Below are positions 42,126-54,797 of a stretch of DNA of 64,000 bases, in pieces; the stretch's first letter is position 1, and each line of letters begins with the position of its first letter. The notes under the pieces were generated by a model, which saw nothing but the letters and a program-made list of their open reading frames with translations, was not told the DNA's origin and ran no database searches. Source of the stretch: Hyphomicrobiales bacterium (GTDB lineage Bacteria; Pseudomonadota; Alphaproteobacteria; Rhizobiales; NORP267); NCBI GenBank assembly GCA_021775875.1, contig JAJFHA010000017.1:1-64000 (forward strand). Direction: 5' to 3'. The position numbers and the translations under genes are program-made.

Positions 42126-42225
42126 ATTTTGCTTAGCCTCAAGGGGCGGAACCCGAGGGGCGGAAAGTGGCTATCATGCTTTCGCAAGCTTAACAAGAGA
42201 ACCCGCGCCGCTTCTAACCATATAG

Positions 42226-42774
42226 CTAATGATTGCGCCATGGCGAAGCGGCACGCGGGCTGCCCTGAGATGAACCCGGTTCATCATGATCAGGCGACGC
42301 ATCATTTTGTTGTTGATTTTCGTCGTCGATAATTTCCCCGTCAATTACTGGGCCATTGGAAAAACCGCCCGGCCCATGCTGATTCCCACCGCGCGTCCGG
42401 ACGTCGATTTTTCCTGAAGCGGCCAGTTTTTGCCAGATCGCGCGCCCAATCCGGTGGCGCAAACCTGGGATGAATAACAGAAAGCCGATAAAGTCAGTTA
42501 AAAACCCCGGCGTTAAAAGCAAAATACCGGCGATTAGCAGAAAAATACCGTCGGCAACCGATTCAACCGGCAATTGCCCACTTTCCATGGCGTTCCGCGC
42601 GTTGGCGAGGGCACCCGCGCCCTGCATGCGAAGCATCGAGGTTCCGGCGATGGCGGTGGCGATCACAATAATAATCGTCCAGAGAACGCCGATCCGGTCG
42701 CCGACAATGACAAACAGGGCAATTTCGATCAGCGGAATGCCGATAAATATGAGAGGTAGCACCAATCGGTTCAT
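42226..42774 (-). CDS. FxsA family membrane protein
   Basis: PLIFIGIPLIEIALFVIVGDRIGVLWTI; LLLTPGFLTDFIGFLLFIP. Confidence 0.92.
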   Translation of the reverse strand: MNRLVLPLIFIGIPLIEIALFVIVGDRIGVLWTIIIVIATAIAGTSMLRMQGAGALANARNAMESGQLPVESVADGIFLLIAGILLLTPGFLTDFIGFLLFIPGLRHRIGRAIWQKLAASGKIDVRTRGGNQHGPGGFSNGPVIDGEIIDDENQQQNDASPDHDEPGSSQGSPRAASPWRNH

Positions 42775-42903
42775 TTATTTTGGTTCCATTTGGGTCTTCG
42801 GCCCTTAACTAGGGTCAAATATCAGGTTAATGCTATTATATATAGGTGCGATCCTGATACTATGCAGGAACAACCTGTTTTGAATTTCACTTGCAGAGGT
42901 TCC

Positions 42904-43632
42904 ATGCCTGAGTTTTTTGATATCTACACACTGATTTATCTGGTGATTGCCGTTGTTGTTTTACTACGCTTGCGGCGGTCTCTTGGACAGCGTACCGGGA
43001 ATGAAAAACAGCACCCGCAGGATCGTTTTGGTGGCTCGGAAAAAGCCGACAATAGCGCAACACCGGAACCTGCCAATGACGATAAGGTCGTGACTTTGCC
43101 GGGATCGGGGCGGCGCACCGCTGCCGCCCGAAATGCGGCCCGCCCGGCAGCGCGGGATTGGGGCGATTTTGCAAAACCACGCTCAAACCGCGCCAAGACT
43201 TTCAACTCAATCGTTGAAATTGACGGTAATTTTGATCCTGCTGAATTTGTCCAAGGCGCCCGTGCCGCGTATGAGATGATTGTCACGGGGTTTGCCGAAG
43301 GCGACCGCGATACGTTGCAATCTTTACTGAGCCCGGAAGTATATGGCGAATTTCTGGAAGCGATTTCAGCACGTACCAAACGCGAAGAGCGGATCGAATC
43401 GAGTTTTGTCAGTATCGATAAAATCGATATCAAGGATGCCCAGCTGAAAGGGTCCACTGCCCATATGGTTGTCAGTTTTGTCAGCCAGATGATTACCGCG
43501 ACCCTTGATAAAGCCGGCGATGTGATTGATGGCGATCCAAACACGGTAATTCAAGTGAATGATGTCTGGACTTTTGCCCGCGACTTGAATGCGTCAAATC
43601 CTAATTGGAAACTTGTAGCGACAGGATCTTGA
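42904..43632 (+). CDS. Tim44/TimA family lipid-binding domain protein
   Basis: MPEFFDIYTLIYLVIAVVVLLRLRRSLGQRTG; C-terminal Tim44-like domain. Confidence 0.9.
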   Translation: MPEFFDIYTLIYLVIAVVVLLRLRRSLGQRTGNEKQHPQDRFGGSEKADNSATPEPANDDKVVTLPGSGRRTAAARNAARPAARDWGDFAKPRSNRAKTFNSIVEIDGNFDPAEFVQGARAAYEMIVTGFAEGDRDTLQSLLSPEVYGEFLEAISARTKREERIESSFVSIDKIDIKDAQLKGSTAHMVVSFVSQMITATLDKAGDVIDGDPNTVIQVNDVWTFARDLNASNPNWKLVATGS

Positions 43633-44900
43633 GGCGGATCATAGAACAACAAAGTGTCGTCCATATTCCGGACCATAATCTGTATCGGCGGGTTTGCCGG
43701 GTGGCGGCAGAAATCGTTGCGGCGTTCCGCAATCGATCCCTGTTCACCTTGGTGTTTGCAACAACATTTGTCGCAGGAGGGTGCTCAGGCGTGAATTCTG
43801 ATTTGCAAACCGGCATGACCCAGGCTTCCGCCGCCCCGAGCGTCCAGCAAATTGCTATCGCGGATTTACCGGGTTGGACCGGCGATGATCCGGTGGGTGC
43901 ACTGGAAGCGTTTCGTCGATCTTGCACCAAAATCAATCGTAACGCCTGGGCAACAGCGTGCGAAGCATCGCGTTCAACGGCACCGGATGGGCGTTCTGCC
44001 CGGCATTTTTTTGAAGTTAATTTCGAAGCTTATCAGGTAAATCCGGGTGGCAATGAGCGCGGATTTCTCACCGGATATTTTGAACCGGCGGCGCGCGGTT
44101 CCAGAATTCGCGCACCGGGTTTCGAAGTTCCCTTTTACGCCCGGCCTGATGATCTGGTTGTATCCTCAGAACGCGCCAATGCGACTCAAGCTGACAAACG
44201 TCTCGAAGCCATGCGTCGCACGTCAAACGGACAATTGGTGCCTTATTATACCCGCGCTGAAATCGAATCCGGGGCGTTGGCGAACAGAGGCCTTGAACTG
44301 GTCTGGCTGGCAGATCCGGTAGATGTGTTTTTTATCCACGTACAAGGCTCGGCCAGAATCGAATTAACCGACGGCAGCACCATGCGGCTCGCTTTTGCCG
44401 CCAAAAATGGTCACCCATACACATCCATTGGCGGCGTCCTGGTAAACCGTGGTGAAATTCCCCGGCCTGACGTTTCCATGCAATCGATCCGCGCCTGGTT
44501 TGTGCAAAATCCTTCACGGGTTTCAGAAATTACCGACGAAAACAAATCCTTCATTTTTTTTCGCGAACTGACAGGTCGGGATAATTCTCTTGGCCCCGAA
44601 GGAGCGCAGGGGATTCCCTTGACGCCAATGCGCAGCCTTGCTGTAGATCGTAATTTTCATCTGCTCGGCACACCGATCTGGTTGGCCGGAACACTTCCCG
44701 GTGACAATGGTAGCGACCGGCCCCTTCACCAGCTAATGATCGCTCAGGATACCGGGTCCGCTATTTTGGGCGCGGCACGCGGCGATGTGTTTTTTGGTCC
44801 GGGTGATGGTGCTGGCAGACGCGCAGGCTTGACCCAGCACCGCGCGGATTTTTTCATGTTGCTGCCGAAAGGCGCGACCCTACCCCGATGGGCGCGTTGA
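43605..44900 (+). CDS. mltA: Membrane-bound lytic murein transglycosylase A
   Basis: FLTGYFEPAARGSR..; HVQGSARIELTDGSTMRLAFAAKNGHPYTSIG; AQDTGSAILGAARGDVFFG; start uncertain. Confidence 0.93.
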   Translation: METCSDRILRRIIEQQSVVHIPDHNLYRRVCRVAAEIVAAFRNRSLFTLVFATTFVAGGCSGVNSDLQTGMTQASAAPSVQQIAIADLPGWTGDDPVGALEAFRRSCTKINRNAWATACEASRSTAPDGRSARHFFEVNFEAYQVNPGGNERGFLTGYFEPAARGSRIRAPGFEVPFYARPDDLVVSSERANATQADKRLEAMRRTSNGQLVPYYTRAEIESGALANRGLELVWLADPVDVFFIHVQGSARIELTDGSTMRLAFAAKNGHPYTSIGGVLVNRGEIPRPDVSMQSIRAWFVQNPSRVSEITDENKSFIFFRELTGRDNSLGPEGAQGIPLTPMRSLAVDRNFHLLGTPIWLAGTLPGDNGSDRPLHQLMIAQDTGSAILGAARGDVFFGPGDGAGRRAGLTQHRADFFMLLPKGATLPRWAR

Positions 44901-44909
44901 GTTGGAACG

Positions 44910-45497
44910 ATGGCGGGGGACAGACGAAAACCAGGACTGGATAAAGAGGATGAAAATCTCTGGGAGCAAGTTACCGAAAATTTGACGCCGCTTTCAAAAA
45001 AATCCCGCAATATCCAGCGGGAAGACGCCGCCGATCCTGGTAGCGATACATTTGCCGGGAAAAAATCCCGACCCAGGAAAGCGACTTTACCGGCTTCACC
45101 GCCCCCTGCACCAACCCCATATGTGCCGCCCCGCTCAAACCCCGGACAAATGGAAACCAAGCGCGTTCGTCGCTTGGGTCGCGGAAACCTGTCATTTGAC
45201 GCGCAGATCGATCTGCACGGCATGTACCAGAAAGAAGCTCATTCCAGATTGCTGATGTTTTTGCGTGAAGCCCGCGCGCGCGGATACCGCAACGTCCTCG
45301 TCATTACTGGTAAGGGCCGGGCAGGAGATACGACAAATGAGCCGGGCCGTGAAGCGCCGGGCGTGATCCGCCGCAATATCCGCCATTGGTTGAACGAACC
45401 GGAATTTTCAGAAATTGTATCCGCACTTTCCTCAGCCCGGCCAAATCATGGTGGCGATGGGGCGCTGTATTTGCAAATCCGCCGAGCGCGAGAATAA
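44910..45497 (+). CDS. Smr/MutS2 C-terminal domain protein
   Basis: DAQIDLHGMYQKEAHSRLLMFLREARARGYRNVLVITGKGR. Confidence 0.95.
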   Translation: MAGDRRKPGLDKEDENLWEQVTENLTPLSKKSRNIQREDAADPGSDTFAGKKSRPRKATLPASPPPAPTPYVPPRSNPGQMETKRVRRLGRGNLSFDAQIDLHGMYQKEAHSRLLMFLREARARGYRNVLVITGKGRAGDTTNEPGREAPGVIRRNIRHWLNEPEFSEIVSALSSARPNHGGDGALYLQIRRARE

Positions 45498-45499
45498 AA

Positions 45500-47953
45500 T
45501 TATCTTCGCATTTTTTCCCCGGTCGGATCATAAAAAGGTGTCAAGCTGGCCTTAACTGGCACCCGTTTCCAGGCAATTTCGATTTCAAAATCCCCGTTGG
45601 CTATAAAAGCTTCATCAACCCCTTCTGAACAAGAGACATATCCTATGCCAATCGATTGTTCGATCCGGTGGCCATACGCACCAGATGTAATCGCCCCAAC
45701 AATTTCGCCGTTTCGCCAAATTGGTTCTTCGTGAAACAGACGGAGATCAGGATTTTGAAGCGCAAAATAAACAAGGCGTCTGGTCTGTGGTTTTTCTATT
45801 CTTTCCAGCAGCGCATCCCGGCCAATAAACCCACCCGGTTTATTCCACGCGACTGCAAATCCGAGACCGGCTTCAAGGGGTGTATCGCTGACGCCAATAT
45901 CATGGCCCCAATGGCAATAACCCTTTTCAAGCCGCATCGCGTTCATTGAATGCATTCCTGCAAAGGTCAGTCCGGAATCAGCGCCCGCTTTGACGATCTC
46001 ATCAAACACCGGCAATGCGGATTCGGTCGGGATCAATAATTCATAGCCTTGTTCGCCCACATAAGAAATACGGGTCGCGCGGGCTTGGCTCTGGCCAATG
46101 TCGATGCGCCTGGAGTCCCGGAACGAAAAAGCCTCTTTGGAAAAATCCGTGTGCGGCGATAGCAGTTGTAACAAGGCCCACGTTTTCGGTCCCATCAACC
46201 CGATCAAAGTATAGCCTGAGGTCACATCGGTAATTGTAGCCTGCAAATCATCCCGTACATTTTGCCGGAACCAGGCCAGATCACGGGTCTGGCTGGTTGC
46301 CCCGGTGATGATCATAAATTCATGTTCGCCAAGCCGGGTAATTGTAAGGTCAGCTTCGATTCCGCCCCGCTCGTTGAGCCATTGGGTATAAACCGCCCGA
46401 CCGGGTTTCACGTCTATATTATTGGCCGAGATCAAATTCAGTGCTGTTGCAGCGTCAGGCCCTTGTATCAGAAATTTGGCAAAACTTGTCTGGTCAAACA
46501 GCGCGACCTTATCACGTGCAGCGAGACATTCACGTGCGCAAGCTTCAAACCAGTTTTCCTTGCCCCAGCCATATTCGTAAACAGCGTCCTGGTCTTTGGC
46601 CGCAAACCAGTTGGGCCGCTCCCACCCGGCGGCTTCTCCCATGCAGGCATTTGCCGCCACAAACCGGTCGTGGAATGGTGACCGTCTAACTCCGCGCGCG
46701 GTTTCATATTGGCGATGCGGCCAATGCATGTCGTAGAGGAGGCCGAGGGTCTCAACTGTCCGGTCATGGAGAAATGCGCGGTTTGATTGAAACGATAAAA
46801 CCCGCTTCACATCCACATCCACAAGATCCATCGGTGGATGGCGATCCCTGATCCAATCGGCCAACACTTTGCCGACCCCACCGGACGATTGGATGCCGAT
46901 CGAATTAAACCCGGTTGCTACAAACAGATCACGTATCTCTGCCGTCTCACCGAGATAATAACGATTGTCAGGCGTAAAACTTTCCGGTCCGTTGAACCAG
47001 GTCTGGATCCCGGTCCGGCCAAGTACGGGTATCCGGTTGCAGGCCATTTCGACAATTGGCCCGAAATGATCCAGATCATCGGGCAGGGAATCAAACGAAA
47101 AGTCCGCCGGTATCCCGTCCATCCCCCAGGGTTTGGCGATCAGCTCAAACCCGCCCACCATCAGTTTGCCAGCATCTTCCTTGATATAGGCCTGCTCGTC
47201 AGGCACCCGAACCACAGGGAGATTGCGGGCAAGCCCGTCAATCGCTTCGCTTACGACATAGAAATGCTCAGCGGCATGAAGCGGTAAATTGACGCCAATC
47301 TCAACAGCCATATCCCGCGACCACATGCCGCCCGCAATCACAATTGTATTGGCCCGGATCAAATGATTATCGGCAACAACAATCCCCGTGGCCCGCCCAG
47401 CTTCGACAACAATTCGCTCAACCAGGCAATTTTCAATAATCCGCGCCCCACCAGCTTTCGCGCCCTTGGCGTAAGCCGCGTTGGTATCCACAGGGTTGGT
47501 CTGGCCATCGCCCGGCAGAAAAACGCCGCCAAGCACAGAATCCAGATTGATCCCTGGCCAGCGTTCGCCAATGTCACCGGCGCCAATCACCTGTACTTCA
47601 AGTCCGAAACTGCGGGCCATCGATGCGCCGCGTTTCAATTCTTCCAGCCGACCCTCGTGGAGCGCGACCGCGATCGAACCATTTTGTTTAAAGCCGGTTT
47701 CCTGGCCGGTTTCAGCACCAAGCCGGGTCAGCAGGTCTGATGTGTATTTTGCCAGTTCGGTCAGATTTCGGGTGGCGCGCAATTGTCCCACCAGCCCGGC
47801 AGCGTGCCAGGTCGTGCCGCATCCAAGTTGTTTGCGCTCAACGAGGGTGACGTCGTTAATACCGATTTTTGTAAGATGGTACGCAATTGAACATCCGGCG
47901 ATGCCGCCACCGACAATTACAACATCTGTATGGTCTGGCAGATTGTCTGTCAT
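45500..47953 (-). CDS. FAD-dependent oxidoreductase with GcvT domain (dimethylglycine/sarcosine dehydrogenase-like)
   Basis: [42 protein letters not shown]-terminal GcvT-like region. Confidence 0.9.
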   Translation of the reverse strand: MTDNLPDHTDVVIVGGGIAGCSIAYHLTKIGINDVTLVERKQLGCGTTWHAAGLVGQLRATRNLTELAKYTSDLLTRLGAETGQETGFKQNGSIAVALHEGRLEELKRGASMARSFGLEVQVIGAGDIGERWPGINLDSVLGGVFLPGDGQTNPVDTNAAYAKGAKAGGARIIENCLVERIVVEAGRATGIVVADNHLIRANTIVIAGGMWSRDMAVEIGVNLPLHAAEHFYVVSEAIDGLARNLPVVRVPDEQAYIKEDAGKLMVGGFELIAKPWGMDGIPADFSFDSLPDDLDHFGPIVEMACNRIPVLGRTGIQTWFNGPESFTPDNRYYLGETAEIRDLFVATGFNSIGIQSSGGVGKVLADWIRDRHPPMDLVDVDVKRVLSFQSNRAFLHDRTVETLGLLYDMHWPHRQYETARGVRRSPFHDRFVAANACMGEAAGWERPNWFAAKDQDAVYEYGWGKENWFEACARECLAARDKVALFDQTSFAKFLIQGPDAATALNLISANNIDVKPGRAVYTQWLNERGGIEADLTITRLGEHEFMIITGATSQTRDLAWFRQNVRDDLQATITDVTSGYTLIGLMGPKTWALLQLLSPHTDFSKEAFSFRDSRRIDIGQSQARATRISYVGEQGYELLIPTESALPVFDEIVKAGADSGLTFAGMHSMNAMRLEKGYCHWGHDIGVSDTPLEAGLGFAVAWNKPGGFIGRDALLERIEKPQTRRLVYFALQNPDLRLFHEEPIWRNGEIVGAITSGAYGHRIEQSIGIGYVSCSEGVDEAFIANGDFEIEIAWKRVPVKASLTPFYDPTGEKMRR

Positions 47954-48019
47954 AAAATTTCCCTTCAACAAGGGAAGTTGACGCGGCATCATGGGACCGG
48001 TCAAGCACCGGTTCCAATA

Positions 48020-49327
48020 TTAGAGAATAAACCGCGATAGATCTGTATCTTTGGCCAGATCACCGATCTGATCCTCAACAAATCTGGCGTCGATTTTGAC
48101 GGTCTCGCCGCCCCGGTCGGTCGCTGTGAAGCTGATATCATCGAGCACCCGTTCCATCACGGTCTGTAGCCGCCGTGCGCCGATATTTTCAACACTTGAA
48201 TTAATATCGGCGGCGATGCCAGCAATCGCATCGATGGCATCATCGGTAAAGTCTAGCGTCACTTCTTCGGTCGCCAATAATGCCACATATTGCTTGATCA
48301 GGCTGGCTTCGGTCTCGGTCAGAATGCGTTTGAAATCGTCTTTGGTGAGAGCCCGCAATTCAACCCGGATCGGCAATCGCCCCTGTAATTCAGGCAACAG
48401 GTCAGATGGTTTGGCGATATGAAAAGCGCCCGACGCAATGAACAGAATATGGTCAGTTTTCACCGTCCCGTATTTGGTGGCCACATTGGTGCCTTCCAGC
48501 AACGGCAACAAATCGCGCTGCACGCCTTCACGGCTGACATCGCCGCCAGCGCGATCCGAACGCACGGTGATTTTATCAATCTCATCGAGAAACACTATGC
48601 CGTCATTTTCCACGCTCGATATTGCTTCCTGGGTGATCTGGTCCTGATCCAGTAATTTGTCGGATTCTTCCGCGATCAACACTTCGTAGCTTTCAGAAAC
48701 TTTCATTTTGCGGGATTTTGTCCGCCCGCCCATCGCTTTGCCGAGCATATCGTTGAGGTTGATCATGCCGATTTGACCACCGGGCATACCTGGAATATCA
48801 AAGCCGGGCGCACCCCCGCCGGTATCCGCAACTTCAACTTCAATCTCGCTGTCATCAAGTTCGCCGGACCGGAGTTTTTTGCGGAAATGTTCCCGCGTAG
48901 TGGTGCCCGCTTTGTCCCCGGCAAGGGCATCTATAACACGTTCTTCGGCGGCACCATGGGCAATGGTTTTTACCTCTTCGCGCCGCCGTTCCCGCACCAG
49001 GGTCATCCCCACTTCCACCAGATCGCGGACGATCTGTTCAACATCCCGCCCCACATAACCAACCTCGGTAAATTTGGTGGCTTCAATCTTGATGAAAGGT
49101 GCTTGCGCCAGTTTGGCCAGACGGCGGGAAATTTCGGTCTTGCCAACCCCGGTCGGGCCGATCATCAGAATATTTTTCGGCAGCACCTCTTCTTTCAAAG
49201 GCCCTTCGATTTGCATCCGACGCCAGCGATTACGCAGTGCAATGGCGACCGCACGCTTGGCATCCTTCTGACCGATAATGTAGCGGTCCAGTTCGGAAAC
49301 GATTTCGCGGGGAGAGAAATTGGTCAT
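48020..49327 (-). CDS. hslU: HslUV protease ATPase subunit
   Basis: [54 protein letters not shown]. Confidence 0.98.
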   Translation of the reverse strand: MTNFSPREIVSELDRYIIGQKDAKRAVAIALRNRWRRMQIEGPLKEEVLPKNILMIGPTGVGKTEISRRLAKLAQAPFIKIEATKFTEVGYVGRDVEQIVRDLVEVGMTLVRERRREEVKTIAHGAAEERVIDALAGDKAGTTTREHFRKKLRSGELDDSEIEVEVADTGGGAPGFDIPGMPGGQIGMINLNDMLGKAMGGRTKSRKMKVSESYEVLIAEESDKLLDQDQITQEAISSVENDGIVFLDEIDKITVRSDRAGGDVSREGVQRDLLPLLEGTNVATKYGTVKTDHILFIASGAFHIAKPSDLLPELQGRLPIRVELRALTKDDFKRILTETEASLIKQYVALLATEEVTLDFTDDAIDAIAGIAADINSSVENIGARRLQTVMERVLDDISFTATDRGGETVKIDARFVEDQIGDLAKDTDLSRFIL

Positions 49328-49367
49328 AGATCAGTATTTACCCGGTTCGGATTTAAAACAGGAAATG

Positions 49368-49919
49368 TCATTCGGCATCAAGCGTTTCCACAACAAGATT
49401 TTCGTTGGTGAAAATACAAATTTCAGCGGCAATCGCCATGGCTTTTCGTGCCAGAGCTTCGGCATCGAGATCGGTATCGGCCAGTGCTTTGGCGGCTGCA
49501 AGCGCGTAATTACCACCTGATCCGATCGCCATGATACCGTGTTCCGGTTCCAGCACATCGCCATTGCCGGTCAGCGCCAGGGAAACCTGGGCATCTGCCA
49601 CAAGCATCATCGCTTCAAGGCGGCGTAAATAGCGATCCGTGCGCCAATCCTTGGCAAGTTCGACGCAGGCTCGGGTCAATTGTCCGGGATATTGTTCAAG
49701 TTTTGATTCAAGCCGCTCGAACAAGGTCAACGCATCCGCAGTCGCGCCTGCAAATCCGGCAATCACCCTGCCTTCGGAAAGTGTGCGCACCTTGCGTGCA
49801 TTATGTTTGATCACGGTATTACCAAGACTGACCTGGCCATCGCCAGCCACCACCACCTTGCCGCCTTTGCGCACAGTGAGGATTGTCGTTGCATACATCT
49901 GGTCCGGCGATTTGGTCAT
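49368..49919 (-). CDS. hslV: HslUV protease peptidase subunit
   Basis: [36 protein letters not shown]. Confidence 0.98.
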   Translation of the reverse strand: MTKSPDQMYATTILTVRKGGKVVVAGDGQVSLGNTVIKHNARKVRTLSEGRVIAGFAGATADALTLFERLESKLEQYPGQLTRACVELAKDWRTDRYLRRLEAMMLVADAQVSLALTGNGDVLEPEHGIMAIGSGGNYALAAAKALADTDLDAEALARKAMAIAAEICIFTNENLVVETLDAE

Positions 49920-50100
49920 TGAAAATCCTGTGTCTTAGTCACGGGCCTTTAATTCAGTCCCTAATGTAGGAATTACTAACGATTCTGCAAATCCGAGACT
50001 GACCTCATCCTTAACTGCTATTTCGGTTGAAGGTGGAATAATTTGTTCCATCCTGTTAAACCCGCCCCATAAATTTCAGTTAAAGAACGGATCTTCTGCC

Positions 50101-50700
50101 ATGCGTACGGCAAAAACAGCTCGCAAGACCCGGGAAACCGATATCCAGGTCTCCGTCAAACTGGACGGTACCGGTGTCAATGATATTGCCACAGGGGTCG
50201 GTTTTTTCGACCATATGCTCGAACAATTGGCGAAACATGGCCAGATTGATCTGGATGTGAAAGCTGTGGGGGATCTTCATATTGATGATCATCACACGGT
50301 TGAAGATACCGGAATTGCGCTCGGGCAGGCTGTAAAAAAGGCGCTTGGCGATATGGCCGGGATCCGGCGCTACGCGTCTGCTTATCTTCCCATGGATGAA
50401 ACCTTGAGCCGGGTTGTTGTGGATATATCGGGTCGTCCGTTTCTGGTCTGGAATGTGGAATTTAGGTCAGAAAAAATTGGTACCTTCGATACTGAATTAG
50501 TGCGCGAATTTTTTCAGGCCTTTGCCCAGCATGCCGGCATAACTCTTCATGTGGAAACACTTTACGGGGTGAATAGCCACCATATCGCAGAATCCTGTTT
50601 CAAGGGTCTGGCCCGTGCGTTATATAGCGCAATTGAAATCGACCCGCGTCAGACTGGTATCATTCCCTCCACCAAAGGCGCGCTCGGCGATTCTGACTAG
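50101..50700 (+). CDS. hisB: Imidazoleglycerol-phosphate dehydratase
   Basis: [36 protein letters not shown]. Confidence 0.98.
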   Translation: MRTAKTARKTRETDIQVSVKLDGTGVNDIATGVGFFDHMLEQLAKHGQIDLDVKAVGDLHIDDHHTVEDTGIALGQAVKKALGDMAGIRRYASAYLPMDETLSRVVVDISGRPFLVWNVEFRSEKIGTFDTELVREFFQAFAQHAGITLHVETLYGVNSHHIAESCFKGLARALYSAIEIDPRQTGIIPSTKGALGDSD

Positions 50701-50718
50701 TCGTGGATTCTTGAACCA

Positions 50719-51210
50719 ATGGCAATTTATACGGTGCATGAACCTGCCGGACAAAAAGCAGCTGAGCAGGCTGTATTTGTGCGCGACAAATTTTCCTGGC
50801 CGGGCTTTTTTTTCGGGCCATTTTGGTTGTTGGCAAAAGGCATGTGGCTGGTCCTGATCGGCTATCTGGTTCTGGCCGCAATGTTTGTTTCTGCGCTTGT
50901 TTATTTATTGCCTGCCAGTCTCGTAATATTACCTCTGGTTATTTTTTTGACCCATTTGCTGTTTGGTTTTGAAGCACCGAATTTGTGCGCCTGGACCATT
51001 GCGCGTCGGGGTTATTCCTTGAAAACGGTGATATCCGGTCATGATCTGGATGATTGCGAACGACGCTATTTTGCAAACCGGATTAACCGCGATGCGATCC
51101 CGGAACCAATTGCACCGTTACCACCGGGACCTGAAATTTTTCACCCGGGCTCAAACGTGCCGGGCTCAAACGTGATTGGCATTTTCCCCAGGCCCGGGGG
51201 TGACGGATGA
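50719..51210 (+). CDS. DUF2628 family membrane protein
   Basis: [31 protein letters not shown]. Confidence 0.85.
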   Translation: MAIYTVHEPAGQKAAEQAVFVRDKFSWPGFFFGPFWLLAKGMWLVLIGYLVLAAMFVSALVYLLPASLVILPLVIFLTHLLFGFEAPNLCAWTIARRGYSLKTVISGHDLDDCERRYFANRINRDAIPEPIAPLPPGPEIFHPGSNVPGSNVIGIFPRPGGDG

Positions 51211-51857
51211 CCATCGCCATCATCGATTACGGATCGGGGAATTTACGTTCGGCAGCGAAAGCGTTTGAGCGTGCTGTACAAACCATTGCCAGCAACCAAA
51301 ATGTGCTTGTCACAAGCGACCCGGGAATTGTTGCCAGCGCCGACCGCATTGTGCTGCCGGGTGTTGGTGCGTTCCGCGACTGCAAACAGGGTTTTTACGC
51401 GATTGATGGCATGGTTGATTCTCTGGAAGAAGCGGTGCGGACAAAAGGCCGTCCATTTTTTGGTATCTGTGTCGGGATGCAACTCATGGCCACAAGAGGT
51501 CTGGAACATGGTGCTGAGCCAGGGCTGGATTGGGTTCCGGGCGACGTGACAAGGATCGAGCCCAGCGACCCAGATTTGAAAATTCCGCATATGGGATGGA
51601 ACACGCTTGGCGTTTTAAACGATCATCCGATGCTGGCAGATATCGAAACCGGGACCGATGGCCTGCACGCTTATTTCGTGCATTCTTATGCGATGCAGGT
51701 TGAGAATTCTGACCACCTTGTTGCGACCGCTGATTATGGTGGGCCGATAACGGCAATCGTCGCCCGGGATAATATGATCGGCACCCAGTTTCATCCGGAA
51801 AAAAGCCAGGCGCTCGGCTTGAAACTCATCGCCAATTTTATTGAATGGTCGCCATGA
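51207..51857 (+). CDS. hisH: Imidazole glycerol phosphate synthase subunit HisH
   Basis: [40 protein letters not shown]. Confidence 0.98.
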   Translation: MTIAIIDYGSGNLRSAAKAFERAVQTIASNQNVLVTSDPGIVASADRIVLPGVGAFRDCKQGFYAIDGMVDSLEEAVRTKGRPFFGICVGMQLMATRGLEHGAEPGLDWVPGDVTRIEPSDPDLKIPHMGWNTLGVLNDHPMLADIETGTDGLHAYFVHSYAMQVENSDHLVATADYGGPITAIVARDNMIGTQFHPEKSQALGLKLIANFIEWSP

Positions 51858-52598
51858 TTTTGTTCCCCGCAATCGATCTGAAATCAGGCCAATGCGTCCG
51901 CCTTGTGCGTGGCGACATGGACCAGGCGACCGTCTTTAATGATGATCCGGCGGCCCAGGCTAAAAATTTTGAAGACCAGGGTTTTGAATATCTCCATATG
52001 GTCGATCTGGATGGTGCTTTTGCCGGCAAATCACAAAATGGTGCAGCGGTGGAGCGGGTGCTTGAAACGGTCTCGATCCCGGTCCAGCTTGGCGGCGGTA
52101 TCCGCACGCTGCATGATATCGACGCCTGGATCGATAAAGGCCTGGCCCGGGTCATTCTAGGCACGATTGCCGTGCGTGATCCAGATCTGGTCAAGAGGGC
52201 GTGTCAAAAATATCCCGGCAAAATCGCCGTTGGGATCGACGCCCGCGATGGTTTTGTCGCGGTCGAAGGCTGGGCCGAAACATCTCAATTGACCGCCAGC
52301 GATCTGGCCGCACAATTCGCCGATTGCGGCGTCGCTGCGATCATCTATACCGATATTTCCCGCGATGGCATGTTGCAGGGGATTAATTGGCAAGGCACCA
52401 TTGAGCTTGGTAAATCGACCAATATACCGGTCATTGCTTCGGGAGGTCTTGCATCCATGACCGATATCGAAATGCTTGCGTCCCCCGCCGCGAACCATCT
52501 TGAAGGTGCCATTGCGGGGCGCGCTCTTTATGATGGCCGGGTGGATGTCGATCAGGCGCTTGCCCTGATCAAGGAAGCAAAAAAGGCGGCGAAGGCCG

Positions 52599-52606
<8 letters not shown>
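51854..52606 (+). CDS. hisA: HisA isomerase
   Basis: [32 protein letters not shown]. Confidence 0.98.
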
Positions 52607-53375
<769 letters not shown>

Positions 53376-53460
53376 CCATGATCCATATTGCCAATTTGAC
53401 TTTTCGCCTGGTGGGTTCGTATATGCTCGTCCAGATTAGTTCCAGTGAGGGAAACCGGCA

Positions 53461-53784
53461 TTGAGCGATTTTAGTATCGAACAATTGGCGGAGATAATTC
53501 GCGCCCGTCGCGCCGCAACCGGGGATACATCATATACCCGGCAATTGCTTGATCGTGGCGTCGCGCATATCTCCCGCAAGCTTGGCGAAGAATCTACCGA
53601 AACTGTCATCGCGGCGCTTTCCGAAGATAAAGATGCCCTGCGTGACGAAGCCGCTGACCTGATCTACCATCTGCTGGTTTTGCTGGAGGCGCGGGATATA
53701 AAAATCGAAGATGTTGTCGGTGAGCTGGAGCGCCGCACGAAAACTTCAGGTCTTGAAGAAAAAGCCGCCCGCTCGCCCGCCTAA
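53461..53784 (+). CDS. hisE: Phosphoribosyl-ATP diphosphatase
   Basis: SYTRQLLDRGVAHISRKLGEESTETVIAAL. Confidence 0.96.
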   Translation: MSDFSIEQLAEIIRARRAATGDTSYTRQLLDRGVAHISRKLGEESTETVIAALSEDKDALRDEAADLIYHLLVLLEARDIKIEDVVGELERRTKTSGLEEKAARSPA

Positions 53785-53822
53785 GAGCCAGATTGAGTAT
53801 TTTCAACCGGTAAACGAAAAAT

Positions 53823-54779
53823 ATGGATAAGCTTTCCTCCCAATCGGTTTCGCCGTTCAAGGTTTTTACCCGCAAGCAATGGGCTGAATTGCGCGCGGGC
53901 GAACCCATGACCCTGACGGGAGAAGAGTTGCGCCAGTTGCAGGGGATCAACGAGCGGGTCTCTGCCAAGGAAGTCGAGCAGATTCATTTGCCGCTTTCCC
54001 GGTTGCTGGATTTTTATGTTGTGGCAGCCAGAGACCTTCATACCGCGACCGAGCGGTTTTTAGGCGGCAACAATCATGCCAAAATGCCGTTTGTTATCGG
54101 GCTGGCGGGTTCTGTCGCTGTCGGTAAATCAACCACCGCCCGTATCCTGCAGGCTTTGCTGGGGCGCTGGCCGGGAAACCCGAAGGTGGCGCTGGTGCCA
54201 ACCGACGGATTTTTGCTCCCCAACGCGGTTTTGGAAAAAGAAGGACTGATGGAGAAAAAAGGCTTTCCAGGGAGCTTCGATCTGCCAGCTTTGTTGCAAT
54301 TTCTGACCGATATCAAAGCCGGTGAAGCGAAAGTCAAAGCACCGGTATATTCGCATTTTTCTTATGACGTCATGCCCAGCCAGTTTATCGAAGTTGACCG
54401 CCCGGATATTCTGATCGTGGAAGGGTTAAACGTATTGCAGCCCGCACGCTTACCCAAAGATGGGTCGGAAATTCCGTTTGTGTCGGATTTTTTTGATTTT
54501 TCGATTTATGTGGATGCTGATGAACAAGTGATCGAGCGCTGGTATGTGGAACGTTTTATGGAACTGCGCAAAACTGCATTCCGCGACCCGGCTTCATATT
54601 TTCATCGTTACAGCCAGATTTCTGACTCTGAAGCCCATGAGACGGCCAATGATATCTGGCGGCAGATCAATTTACGGAACTTGCGCGAAAATATTTTGCC
54701 CACCCGCCAACGCGCTGATTTGATCCTGCACAAAGGTGCAAATCACCAGGTCGATAAAGTGGCGCTTAGAAAGCTCTGA
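53823..54779 (+). CDS. coaA: Type I pantothenate kinase
   Basis: [48 protein letters not shown]. Confidence 0.98.
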   Translation: MDKLSSQSVSPFKVFTRKQWAELRAGEPMTLTGEELRQLQGINERVSAKEVEQIHLPLSRLLDFYVVAARDLHTATERFLGGNNHAKMPFVIGLAGSVAVGKSTTARILQALLGRWPGNPKVALVPTDGFLLPNAVLEKEGLMEKKGFPGSFDLPALLQFLTDIKAGEAKVKAPVYSHFSYDVMPSQFIEVDRPDILIVEGLNVLQPARLPKDGSEIPFVSDFFDFSIYVDADEQVIERWYVERFMELRKTAFRDPASYFHRYSQISDSEAHETANDIWRQINLRNLRENILPTRQRADLILHKGANHQVDKVALRKL

Positions 54780-54797
54780 TTTTTCAAAGGGCCGTTT

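Noticed and set aside
48773-49411. 212 aa plus-strand ORF
   Set aside because: Antisense to hslU; low-complexity shadow ORF.
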